Shown here: piece by piece, positions 18,623 through 26,194 of the stretch | How the letters are laid out: every line of letters starts with the position of its first letter | Numbering within the stretch: the stretch's first letter is position 1 | Assembly (NCBI RefSeq): GCF_000429225.1 | Contig: NZ_AUBL01000007.1 | Span: 1-64,000, forward strand | DNA from: Actinomyces dentalis DSM 19115 | GTDB taxonomy: Bacteria > Actinomycetota > Actinomycetes > Actinomycetales > Actinomycetaceae | Length of the DNA stretch: 64,000 nt | Reading direction: 5' to 3' | The notes under the pieces: generated by a model | What the model was told of the DNA's origin: nothing | Seen by the model: the letters and a program-made list of their open reading frames with translations, nothing else | Database searches by the model: none | Position numbers and translations under genes: made by a program

Positions 18623-20308
18623 ATGGGCGCGGCCTCGCAGGGCGCCGGGTCGGCGGGCGGCCGGTCCCGGTCCCGGGGCGGGGGCGTTCTCGCCGCGGCG
18701 GGCGGGGTCGCCGGACTGACCCTGGCGTCGCGCGCGCTGGGCTTCGTGCGCTGGCTCGTCCAGGCCTCGACGGTGGGCGCGGGCACGGTCGCCGGGGCCT
18801 ACGCGACCGCCAACCAGGTTCCCAACGTCCTGTACGAGGTGGTCGTCGGGGGGGCGCTGGCGGCCACCGTCGTCCCGCTGCTGTCCTCGGCGGCGGGCGC
18901 GGGCAGGCGCGAGGACGCCGGGCGCATCGCCTCCGGCCTGCTCGGTCCGGTGCTGGCGGTCCTGGTCCCCGCGGGCCTGGCCCTGGCCCTCCTGGCCGGC
19001 CCCGTGGCCTCGCTCTTCCCCGTCTCCCAGGGGGCGGATCCGGCCCTTCAGCACGGGCTCGTCGCCTCCTTCCTGCGCATGTTCGCCCTCCAGGTGCCCC
19101 TGTACGGGGTGGGCGTGGTCCTCACCGGGGTCCTCCAGGCGCACGGCCGCTTCACCTGGCCGGCCCTGACCCCCGTCGCCTCCAGTCTCGTGGTCATGGC
19201 CGCCTACGCCGTCTACGGGCGCATGAGCGCCGGCGGGTCGCAGGAGCCCTCGGCCGCGGCGCTGCGGGTCCTGGGCTGGGGGACGACGCTGGGGGTGGCG
19301 GCCCTGAGCCTGCCCCTGATCCGGCCCGCCCGCCGGCTGGGCCTGCGCATCCGGCCGACCCTGCGCCTGGAGCGCTCCGTCGCCACGCGGGCGCTGCGCC
19401 TGGGCGGGGCCGGCCTGTGGACGCTGCTGGCCCAGCAGGCGAGCGTGCTGGCGGTCCTCGTGCTGGCGCGCGCCGGCGGGCGGGCGGGGACGGTCGCCGT
19501 CTACCAGTACACGCAGGCCGTCTACGTCCTGCCCTACGCGGTGCTGGCGGTTCCGGTGGCCACGGTCCTCTTCCCGCGCCTGTCCGCCGCCTTCGCCGCC
19601 GACGACGCCGGCGGGGGGGCCAGGGGGCTGGCGGCGACGTCCACGGCCCTGGTGTGCGCGGTCGCCGTCGCCGGGGCCGGGGCGCTCGTGGCCGTGAGCG
19701 GGGGGGCGGAGCGGCTCTTCGGTCTGCTGACCGATGTCACCGGCATGGGGGCGGCCCTGGTGGCCATGGCGCCGGGCCTGGTGGGCTACGCCCTCATCTA
19801 CCAGGTCACCCGGGTCCTGTTCGCCGCGGACCGCGCCCGGGGCGCGGCCCTGGCCACCGCCGCCGGCTGGCTGGCCGTCGTCGGGGCCTCGGCCCTGATG
19901 GTGCGCGCCCTGGCGCCCGCCGGGGGGGACGGGGCGGCCACCCTCCTGGCGCTGGGGCTGGGGCAGAGCGCGGGCATGACGGTGGCGGGGGCGGGCCTGC
20001 TGGCCGTCCTGGCGGCCTCGCTGGGGCGGGGGGTGCTCGCGCCGGTGGCGCGCGCGGCCGGGGTCGCCGTGCCCGTCGCCGCCGTCGGCGGGGCCGCGGT
20101 GCGCTCGGTGGCGCTCGCGGCGGGCGGGGCCGCGCCCGCGCTGGCGTGCTCGCTGCTCGGGGCCCTGGCCGTGGCCGGGCTTGTCCTGGCCGCCGTGATC
20201 GCCGCGGACCGGTCCCTGCTGCGCGCGCTGCGCGGGACGGGTCCGGCCCCGGGCGGGGGCGCGGATGCGCCGGCGCCCCGCCCCGCCGGCACCCGGGAGG
20301 GCCGATGA
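18623..20308 (+). CDS. MurJ-like lipid flippase (MOP superfamily)
   Basis: A 561-residue polytopic protein with about 14 transmembrane helices. The N-terminal family signature LASRALGFVRWLVQASTVGAG and ANQVPNVLYEVVVGGALAATVVPLL are typical of MurJ/MviN. It is predicted to flip a lipid-linked glycan across the cytoplasmic membrane. It is much shorter than mycobacterial MviN, lacking the pseudokinase domain, so it may be a second MurJ-like protein rather than the lipid II flippase itself. Start is the ATG at 18623, 7 bases after the upstream stop. It overlaps the glycosyltransferase gene by 4 bases. Confidence 0.8.
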   Translation: MGAASQGAGSAGGRSRSRGGGVLAAAGGVAGLTLASRALGFVRWLVQASTVGAGTVAGAYATANQVPNVLYEVVVGGALAATVVPLLSSAAGAGRREDAGRIASGLLGPVLAVLVPAGLALALLAGPVASLFPVSQGADPALQHGLVASFLRMFALQVPLYGVGVVLTGVLQAHGRFTWPALTPVASSLVVMAAYAVYGRMSAGGSQEPSAAALRVLGWGTTLGVAALSLPLIRPARRLGLRIRPTLRLERSVATRALRLGGAGLWTLLAQQASVLAVLVLARAGGRAGTVAVYQYTQAVYVLPYAVLAVPVATVLFPRLSAAFAADDAGGGARGLAATSTALVCAVAVAGAGALVAVSGGAERLFGLLTDVTGMGAALVAMAPGLVGYALIYQVTRVLFAADRARGAALATAAGWLAVVGASALMVRALAPAGGDGAATLLALGLGQSAGMTVAGAGLLAVLAASLGRGVLAPVARAAGVAVPVAAVGGAAVRSVALAAGGAAPALACSLLGALAVAGLVLAAVIAADRSLLRALRGTGPAPGGGADAPAPRPAGTREGR

Positions 20309-21465
20309 GCCCCGGGCCGGGCGCCGGGGCCGCCCGCGGGCGCGACGGGGGGCGGTGCCTGCGGGTGCTCGAGGTGTGCGGCTCCGCCGCCGGGGGCGTG
20401 CGCAGCCACGTCCTGGAGTGTGCCCGCCTCCTGGCCGCCGACCGCCACGACGTCGTCCTGCTGGCCCCGGAGCAGGTCCTGGCGGGCGCCGACGCGGGCG
20501 GGGCGCGCACCGGGGTCCTGCGCATCGGCGCCCGGCCCAGTCCCGGGGACGCGGGCGTCCTGGCCCGCCTGCGCCGGCTGGGGCGGCGGGCCGACGTCGT
20601 CCACGCCCACGGCCTGCGGGCCGGGGCCCTGGCCGCGCTGGCCCTGGGCGGGCGCAGGCCCGGCCGGGCGCGCCTGGTGGTCACCGAGCACAACCTGCCC
20701 GTCGGGGGGCGGCTGACCGTCGCCGTGGGGGAGCGTCTGGCCGCCGTCATTGCCGGGCGGGCCGATCACGTCCTGGTCGTCAGCCCCGACCTGGCCCGCC
20801 GCGCCCGCGAGCGCGGCGCGCAGCACGTCGAGCTCGCCGTCGTGCCGACCCCGCCGCGCTCGACCGACGGCCTGGCCCCGCCGGCCTCGTCCATCGAGTC
20901 GGCCTGGCGCGGGGGTCGCGCGCGCGTGCTGACCGTGGCCAGGCTGGCCCCGCAGAAGGGGCTGGATCTGCTGCTGGACGCGGCCGCGCTGCTGACCGAC
21001 CGGCTGGAGGAGGACGGGCGGGGCCCGCTGACCTGGGCCGTGGCCGGCGAGGGGCCCGAGCGCGGCGCCCTGGAGGAGCGCATCGGCGCCCGGGGTCTGC
21101 CCGTGCGCCTGCTGGGGCGCCGCGAGGACGTTCCGGCGCTGCTGGGGGCGGCCGACGTCGTGGTCCAGACCAGCCTGTGGGAGGGTCAGCCGATCGTCGT
21201 GCAGGAGGCCCTGCGGGCGGGGGCTGCGGTCGTGGCCACCGATGTGGGCGGCACGGCGCAGACGGCGCGGGGCGGGGCGGTGCTCGTCGAGCCGCGCGCC
21301 GAGGCGCTGGCCGGGGCCGTGGCCGCCCTCCTGGGCGACCCGGGGGCGCTGGCCGGGGCCCGGCACCGCTCCGCCGAGGCCGGGGCGCGGCTGCCCGACG
21401 AGGGGGATCTGCGCGACCAGCTGCGCCGGGTCGTGGCCGCGCCGGGCCCCGGCGCGGCGCGGTGA
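20305..21465 (+). CDS. Glycosyltransferase, GT4-like (GT-B fold)
   Basis: A 386-residue GT-B enzyme. The N-terminal domain begins VLEVCGSAAGGVRSHVLECARLLA with the glycine-rich loop usual in GT4; the C-terminal nucleotide-sugar domain has LTVARLAPQKGLDLLLDAA, VAGEGPERGALEERI, and the EX7E motif in WEGQPIVVQEAL (~residues 292-303). No membrane helix is seen, so it should act on the cytoplasmic face, adding a sugar to a lipid-linked acceptor. Coupled to the flippase gene (ATGA overlap). With the MraY-like gene this gives transferase, sugar adder and flippase in one run. Confidence 0.82.
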   Translation: MSPGPGAGAARGRDGGRCLRVLEVCGSAAGGVRSHVLECARLLAADRHDVVLLAPEQVLAGADAGGARTGVLRIGARPSPGDAGVLARLRRLGRRADVVHAHGLRAGALAALALGGRRPGRARLVVTEHNLPVGGRLTVAVGERLAAVIAGRADHVLVVSPDLARRARERGAQHVELAVVPTPPRSTDGLAPPASSIESAWRGGRARVLTVARLAPQKGLDLLLDAAALLTDRLEEDGRGPLTWAVAGEGPERGALEERIGARGLPVRLLGRREDVPALLGAADVVVQTSLWEGQPIVVQEALRAGAAVVATDVGGTAQTARGGAVLVEPRAEALAGAVAALLGDPGALAGARHRSAEAGARLPDEGDLRDQLRRVVAAPGPGAAR

Positions 21466-21491
21466 GGTCGCCCGGGGGCGCGCACCGGCGC

Positions 21492-21497
21492 TAGGGT
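21492..21497 (+). promoter_or_regulatory. -10 box before the pyrG-like relic and nudix gene
   Basis: TAGGGT at 21492-21497, 8 bases before a GTG (21506) and 11 before the ATG (21509). This is the same arrangement as at other genes here with apparently leaderless transcripts. Confidence 0.5.
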
Positions 21498-21508
21498 GGC
21501 GTTCCGTG

Positions 21509-21610
21509 ATGAGCACGTACGGCCGCACCGGCCCCCGCACCCCCGCACTCGCGCACGTCTTCGTCGTCGGCGGCGTCGCGCCCCGCCCCGGCGGGGGGCG
21601 GGCGGCATGA
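21509..21610 (+). pseudogene. pyrG: 33-codon relic resembling the N-terminus of CTP synthase (pyrG)
   Basis: The frame from ATG 21509 gives 33 residues whose middle, ALAHVFVVGGVA, lines up with the PyrG start (TKHLFVSGGVASSLGKG in mycobacteria). The following PRPGGG stands where SSLGKG should be, then comes a stop. Position is exactly that of pyrG in Rv1698-Rv1699-Rv1700. I infer that pyrG was deleted and only its promoter and first codons remain, now acting as an upstream reading frame that overlaps the nudix start (ATGA). Alternatives are a chance resemblance or a true small leader gene. No other part of pyrG is in this window. Confidence 0.5.
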
Positions 21611-22290
21611 GCGGGGCGCGGGGGCGCCGCGAGCAGCTGGTCGACGTGCGCGACTCCGGCCGGGCGGTGGTGGCCGGCGCCCGGGTGTGGTCGGGCCCGA
21701 TCTTCGCGGTCGACGACGAGCGGCTGGTCCTGTCCGAGGGCCAGGAGCCGGTGCGGCGCCAGACGGTGGTCCATCATGACGCCGTCAACGTCGTCGCCTG
21801 GCGGGAGGGGGAGGACTCCGCTCAGGCCGACGGCGCCGCGGAGATCCTCATGGTGCGCCAGTACCGCCACCCGGTGCGGGCCATGCTGTGGGAGATCCCG
21901 GCGGGACTGCTCGACGTGGCCGGGGAGGATCCGCTGACGGCCGCCCGGCGCGAGCTGGCCGAGGAGACCGATTACGAGGCCGCCTCCTGGCACGTGCTGG
22001 TCGACGTCTACGCCTCGCCGGGCTTCACCACCGAGGGGGGCCGCTCCTTCCTGGCCCGGGGCCTGAGCCCTCTGCCCGAGGCCGCCAGGATCCCGCGCGA
22101 GGCCGAGGAGGCCGAGTTCGTGCCCACGTGGTTCCGCTTCGACGACGTCGTCGACGCCGTCCTGGCCGGGAGGCTGCACAACCCGTCCACCGTCATGGGG
22201 GTGCTGGCCGCCGACCGGGCCCGCGCCCGCGGCTGGGAGGGGCTGCGGGAGGCCGGCGCGGGCTGGCTGAGGAGTCCGCGCAGCCTGTAG
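21607..22290 (+). CDS. NUDIX hydrolase, ADP-ribose pyrophosphatase-like (Rv1700-type)
   Basis: A 227-residue NUDIX enzyme. After an N-terminal beta domain comes the catalytic helix with GEDPLTAARRELAEETDYEA (about residues 101-120), preceded by the LWEIPAGLLD strand typical of ADP-ribose pyrophosphatases. The position corresponds to Rv1700. Start is the ATG at 21607, overlapping the stop of the short upstream frame. It probably cleaves ADP-ribose to AMP and ribose 5-phosphate. This is the last gene of the conserved block; the xerD gene expected next is missing and fructan locus 2 begins instead. Confidence 0.85.
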   Translation: MSGARGRREQLVDVRDSGRAVVAGARVWSGPIFAVDDERLVLSEGQEPVRRQTVVHHDAVNVVAWREGEDSAQADGAAEILMVRQYRHPVRAMLWEIPAGLLDVAGEDPLTAARRELAEETDYEAASWHVLVDVYASPGFTTEGGRSFLARGLSPLPEAARIPREAEEAEFVPTWFRFDDVVDAVLAGRLHNPSTVMGVLAADRARARGWEGLREAGAGWLRSPRSL

Positions 22291-22351
22291 GGGCGCCCGG
22301 GGTCTGTGACGGCGGCCGGGCGCGGGCCCGGCGGCTGTGTCGTCGATCATA

Positions 22352-22367
22352 GGTTAAACGCTTGACC
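22352..22367. promoter_or_regulatory. Possible auxiliary LacI operator over the -35 box (locus 2)
   Basis: GGTTAAAC/GCTTGACC is a 16-bp imperfect palindrome (6 of 8 pairs) that contains the -35 TTGACC. It could be a second repressor site about 40 bp upstream of the main operator, or chance. Confidence 0.3.
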
Positions 22368-22391
22368 AGTTCGGCCGGGGCTGCCTATCCT
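22362..22391 (+). promoter_or_regulatory. Promoter of fructan locus 2
   Basis: TTGACC (22362-22367) and TATCCT (22386-22391) with an 18-bp spacer. The last T of the -10 box is the first base of the 24-bp palindrome. The next ATG with a ribosome site is at 22425. Confidence 0.65.
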
Positions 22392-22414
22392 CGTGATCAA
22401 TCGATTGATCACGA
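22391..22414. promoter_or_regulatory. Perfect 24-bp palindromic operator of locus 2
   Basis: TCGTGATCAATC followed immediately by its exact reverse complement, with a central CG. This is the symmetry of LacI-family sites. It lies from the end of the -10 box across the expected start site, so repressor binding would block transcription. The cognate protein is most likely encoded at 27101-28192 in the same operon. Confidence 0.75.
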
Positions 22415-22424
22415 GGAAGTGGCG

Positions 22425-23843
22425 ATGGTTCACGAAGTATTCTTCCGGCCCCGGCCGCACTGGGTCGGCGACGTCATCCCCTACGCGGACGGCGAGCGGA
22501 TCCGGCTGTACTACCTCTACGAGCGGCGCCTGAGCCCCAAGCCGGGCACGCCGTGGCACCTGGCCGTCACCGAGGACCTCGTCCACTACGAGGACCGCGG
22601 CGAGGCCCTGCCGGCGGGCGGGCCCGGGGCGGAGGACCTCAACGCCTACACCGGCAGCGTCGTGCGCGACGAGACGGGCCTGCACCACCTGTTCTACACG
22701 GCCAGCAACCCCGAGCGGCGGGCCGCCGACGGGCGCCCCCTCCAGCTGGTCGCCCACGCCACCAGCCCGGACCTGGAGCGGTGGACCAAGCACCCCGAGG
22801 ACACCTTCGGCGCCCCCGACGGCTACGACCCGGCCGACTGGCGCGACCCCTTCGTCTACCGGACCCCCGGGTCGTCCACCTGGTCCCTCATCCTGGCGGC
22901 CCGGTGGGCGCGGGGGGCGGACCGCAGGCGCGGCGTCGTCGCCCGCCTGGAGAGCCGCGACCTGCGCACCTGGACCCCCGTCGAGCCCCTGTGGGACCCG
23001 CACCGCTTCATCACCCAGGAGTGCCCCGAGATCTTCCGCATGGGCCGGTGGTGGTACCTGGTGTACTCCGAGTTCACCGACCGCTTCACCACCCGCTACC
23101 GCATCTCCCGCTCGCCGGACGGGCCGTGGACCGCCCCCGCCCACGACAGCATCGACGGACGGGGCCTCTACGCCGCCAAGTCCGCCCCGTGGTCGGGCCG
23201 GCGCCTGTTCTTCGGCTGGATCGCCTCGCGCCTGGGGGAGCGCGACGACGGCGAGTGGCTGTGGGCCGGCACCATGGCGGCCCTGGAGGCCGTGCCGCGC
23301 GAGGACGGCTCCCTGCGCCTGCGCATACCCCCCGAGGTCCTGGACCACTACGGCCGCGCGGCGTGGTCCCTGCCCGCCCCCGTGACCGTGGGCGACGCCG
23401 CCTCCTACCGCTCGCGCGTGCTGAGCGCGGACCTGCCGGCCGACGCGCGCGTGAGCGCCGACCTGCACTGGGCGCCGGGCACGCGGGAGATCTCCCTGCT
23501 GGTGCGCACCGACGCGAGCGGGGAGACGGGCTACAGCCTCCGGCTGGAGCCGGGCGCCTCGCGGCTCGTGCTGGACCGCTGGCCGCGGCGCGTCCACGGC
23601 CCCGAGCAGTGGCACGTGTCGGGGGACGTGCCGCACTTCATCGAGCTCGAGCGCCCCGTCGACCTGAGCGCGGGCCGGGCCCGCCTGGAGGTGATCCTGC
23701 GCGGGGAGATCCTCCAGTGCTGCGTCGACGACGCCGTGTGCCTGTCCACCAGCGTCTACGACCACGCCGCCGGCCGCGTCGGCCTGGCCTGCCTCGACGG
23801 GGAGGCGACCTGCTCCTCCCTCGTCGTGCGCACCCGGGCCTGA
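22425..23843 (+). CDS. GH32-like enzyme with an altered nucleophile motif (locus 2)
   Basis: A 472-residue GH32/GH68-clan protein: five-bladed propeller then a C-terminal beta-sandwich (from ~300). RDP (D141) and ECP (E199) are intact, but the usual NDPNG reads WVGDVIPY; only the aspartate (D16) survives. Its spacing to D141 and E199 fits a GH32 nucleophile. No signal peptide, so probably cytoplasmic. It is first in an operon that ends with a levan fructotransferase-like lipoprotein; hydrolysis of the imported fructose dianhydride or of fructo-oligosaccharides is my inference. Start 22425 has GAGGAAG 5 bases upstream; earlier starts would lie inside the promoter and operator. Confidence 0.75.
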   Translation: MVHEVFFRPRPHWVGDVIPYADGERIRLYYLYERRLSPKPGTPWHLAVTEDLVHYEDRGEALPAGGPGAEDLNAYTGSVVRDETGLHHLFYTASNPERRAADGRPLQLVAHATSPDLERWTKHPEDTFGAPDGYDPADWRDPFVYRTPGSSTWSLILAARWARGADRRRGVVARLESRDLRTWTPVEPLWDPHRFITQECPEIFRMGRWWYLVYSEFTDRFTTRYRISRSPDGPWTAPAHDSIDGRGLYAAKSAPWSGRRLFFGWIASRLGERDDGEWLWAGTMAALEAVPREDGSLRLRIPPEVLDHYGRAAWSLPAPVTVGDAASYRSRVLSADLPADARVSADLHWAPGTREISLLVRTDASGETGYSLRLEPGASRLVLDRWPRRVHGPEQWHVSGDVPHFIELERPVDLSAGRARLEVILRGEILQCCVDDAVCLSTSVYDHAAGRVGLACLDGEATCSSLVVRTRA

Positions 23844-23899
23844 GGCCGCCCCGCCGCCATCCCACCTCGCCAACCCACCACCATCCCAAGGAGCACACC

Positions 23900-25249
23900 A
23901 TGCAGCTCAAGCGTTCCCAGTTCCTCGCCCTGGCGGCGGGGGCCCTCATGACCCCCCTGGTCGCCTCCTGCGGCGCCAAGGGCGGGGCGCCCTCGTCCCC
24001 CGTGTCCATCGACCCTCCCGGCGAGATCAAGCCCCGCGAGATCTCGTGGCTGCTGTCGCGGGCCGCGGGCGGGGCGGTCATCACCACCATGCAGGCGATC
24101 GCCGAGGAGTACGCCCAGGAGCACCCCGGCTTCAAGCTCACCCTCATCACCACCCCCGACCGGCCCTCCTACATCCAGAAGTACGAGACCCTCGCCGCGG
24201 CGAACAAGCTCCCCGAGCTCTTCGACACCGACGCCACCCCCTTCGCCCGCAAGCTCGCGAGCAAGAACCAGATGGTCGACGTCGCCGCCCTGCTCGACAA
24301 CTACGGGATCACCGCGAACTACCGCCCCTCCGCCCTGGACTACCAGCGCTTCGACGACGGGTCGCTGTACATGATCCCACTGGAGTACGGCATCGAGGTG
24401 TTCTGGTACAACAAGGCCCTCTTCGCCGCCGCGGGGGCCCGGGTCCCCGCCTCCCTGGACGAGCTCCCCGAGCTGTGCCGCACCCTCGCCGCCTCGGGCG
24501 TTACCCCGATCGCCCTGGACGGCCTGGACGGCTGGCCCCTGGAGCGCTACGTCGCCTACCAGCCCTTCCGGATGGCGGGGGAGGAGTACATCAAGAGCCT
24601 GAAGAAGGGCGAGGCGAAGTTCTCCGACGCACCCGGGCGGACCATGGCCCAGTGGCTCCACGACCTGGGCCAGGCCGGCGCCTTCCAGAAGGGCTTCTCC
24701 TCGGTGGGCTACACCGACGCCCAGAACCTGTTCACCTCCGGCAGGGCCGCCATGTACAACATGGGCACCTGGGAGCTGCCGAGCCTGGCCACCACCGACC
24801 TGCCCCAGGACATGCAGGACAACATCGGCTTCTTCACCCTGCCCACCATCGCCGACTCCAAGACGGGGGCCAACGAGTACGCGGCGCCCTCGGGGATCGG
24901 CGTGGCCGTCAACGCCGCGACCTACGACCCCCTCATCCACGACTTCCTGCGCTTCGCCCTGAGCCGCTACCCCGACGAGTACGCGGCCACGGGGCTGCTC
25001 GGGCCGACCACCACCGCCCCGGTGGTGCCCGACAACGCCCTGCCCGTCTACCAGCAGGCCATCGACGAGGCCGCCAAGGTGACCGGCACGGCCCTCATGC
25101 CCTGGGACACCCAGCTCGACCCCACCACCAACACCAAGCTGGTCCAGGAGCAGGTGCTCCTGGTCCAGGGCGACGTCGGCGTCGACGAGTTCATCCAGAC
25201 CATGGACGCCGCCCTGGCCGAGAACGCCCCGGCCTACTTCGCCCAGTGA
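23900..25249 (+). CDS. ABC sugar transporter, lipoprotein solute-binding protein (locus 2)
   Basis: A 449-residue family-1 binding protein with a lipoprotein signal: LKRSQFLALAAGALMTPLVASC, cleaved before C24. Mature domain motifs such as LFDTDATPFARKL and the FTSGRAAMYNMGTWE segment (~285-299) are typical of oligosaccharide binders. It should present the levan breakdown product to the permeases at 25314 and 26195. The ribosome site AAGGAG lies 6 bases before the ATG. Lipid anchoring contrasts with the Tat-type, lipobox-free binder of locus 1, so the two importers are separate acquisitions rather than recent duplicates. Confidence 0.87.
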   Translation: MQLKRSQFLALAAGALMTPLVASCGAKGGAPSSPVSIDPPGEIKPREISWLLSRAAGGAVITTMQAIAEEYAQEHPGFKLTLITTPDRPSYIQKYETLAAANKLPELFDTDATPFARKLASKNQMVDVAALLDNYGITANYRPSALDYQRFDDGSLYMIPLEYGIEVFWYNKALFAAAGARVPASLDELPELCRTLAASGVTPIALDGLDGWPLERYVAYQPFRMAGEEYIKSLKKGEAKFSDAPGRTMAQWLHDLGQAGAFQKGFSSVGYTDAQNLFTSGRAAMYNMGTWELPSLATTDLPQDMQDNIGFFTLPTIADSKTGANEYAAPSGIGVAVNAATYDPLIHDFLRFALSRYPDEYAATGLLGPTTTAPVVPDNALPVYQQAIDEAAKVTGTALMPWDTQLDPTTNTKLVQEQVLLVQGDVGVDEFIQTMDAALAENAPAYFAQ

Positions 25250-25313
25250 GGCCCCGCCGGCCGGGCCCGCCCCGGCCGGCCCCGCCCCGCCCCCACACCT
25301 GGAGAAGGCACTC

Positions 25314-26192
25314 ATGCTCCCGCACCGCTCCCGACTCTCCGTCCTGCTCTTCCTGCTCCCGCCGGTCGTCCTGTTCGGCGGCGGGGTCCTGCTGCCCATC
25401 GCCCAGTCCCTCGTCCTGAGCCTGTTCAGGTGGGACGGGATCACCGACATGCAGTTCGTCGGCCTGGGCAACTACACCAGAATGCTCACCGCCGACCCCA
25501 CCTTCTGGAGGGCCTTCGTCAACCAGCTCCTGTACCTGGTCATCTGCGTGGTCATCCAGATGGGCGCCGGGCTGGGCATCGCCTGCCTGCTGCTGACCAT
25601 CACCCGCGGGCGCGAGGCGCTCAAGGTCCTCTACCTCATGCCGGCGGTCGTGTCGACGACGGCGATCGCGCTGCTCTTCCAGAGGATCTACTCCCTCGAC
25701 CCGCCGGGGCTGGTCAACGGCGTCCTGGACCTGGTCGGACTCGACGGGCTCGGCCGGGCGTGGCTGTCGGACATCCGCACGGTCCTGGCGGCGGTCTCGA
25801 TCCCGGAGGGATGGAGGTTCCTGGGCCTGTACACGATCATCCTGTACGCGGCCCTGCTGTCGGTGCCGCGCGAGCTGGAGGAGGCGGCCGCCCTGGACGG
25901 GGCCAACGCCTGGCAGATCTTCACCAGGATCCGCTTCCCCCACATCCGACCGGTGTGGGCCACCACCATGGTCATGGCGGTCACCTACGGGCTGCGGGGC
26001 TTCGACGTCCCCTACCTGCTGACCAACGGCGGGCCCGGGCAGTCCTCCGAGCTCGTGACCACGTACATGTACAAGACCGCGTTCGTCAGCACGAACTACG
26101 GCTACGCCTCGGCCATCGCGGTCTTCATCGTCATCGAGTGCCTCATCGCCGTGGCGCTCATCTTCGGACTGCTGCGCAGGGGGAACGACTGA
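25314..26192 (+). CDS. ABC sugar transporter permease, MalF/UgpA type (locus 2)
   Basis: A 292-residue membrane permease with six predicted helices. The EAA loop LEEAAALDGANAWQIFTRIRF is at about residues 186-206. A ribosome site GGAGAAGG precedes the ATG at 25314. It is followed after two bases by the second permease gene. Confidence 0.9.
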   Translation: MLPHRSRLSVLLFLLPPVVLFGGGVLLPIAQSLVLSLFRWDGITDMQFVGLGNYTRMLTADPTFWRAFVNQLLYLVICVVIQMGAGLGIACLLLTITRGREALKVLYLMPAVVSTTAIALLFQRIYSLDPPGLVNGVLDLVGLDGLGRAWLSDIRTVLAAVSIPEGWRFLGLYTIILYAALLSVPRELEEAAALDGANAWQIFTRIRFPHIRPVWATTMVMAVTYGLRGFDVPYLLTNGGPGQSSELVTTYMYKTAFVSTNYGYASAIAVFIVIECLIAVALIFGLLRRGND

Positions 26193-26194
26193 TC

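Noticed and set aside
22362-22424. Start of the locus 2 GH32 gene at 22362
   Set aside because: That TTG is the -35 box, and the extra codons would cover the -10 box and operator. ATG 22425 has a good ribosome site.
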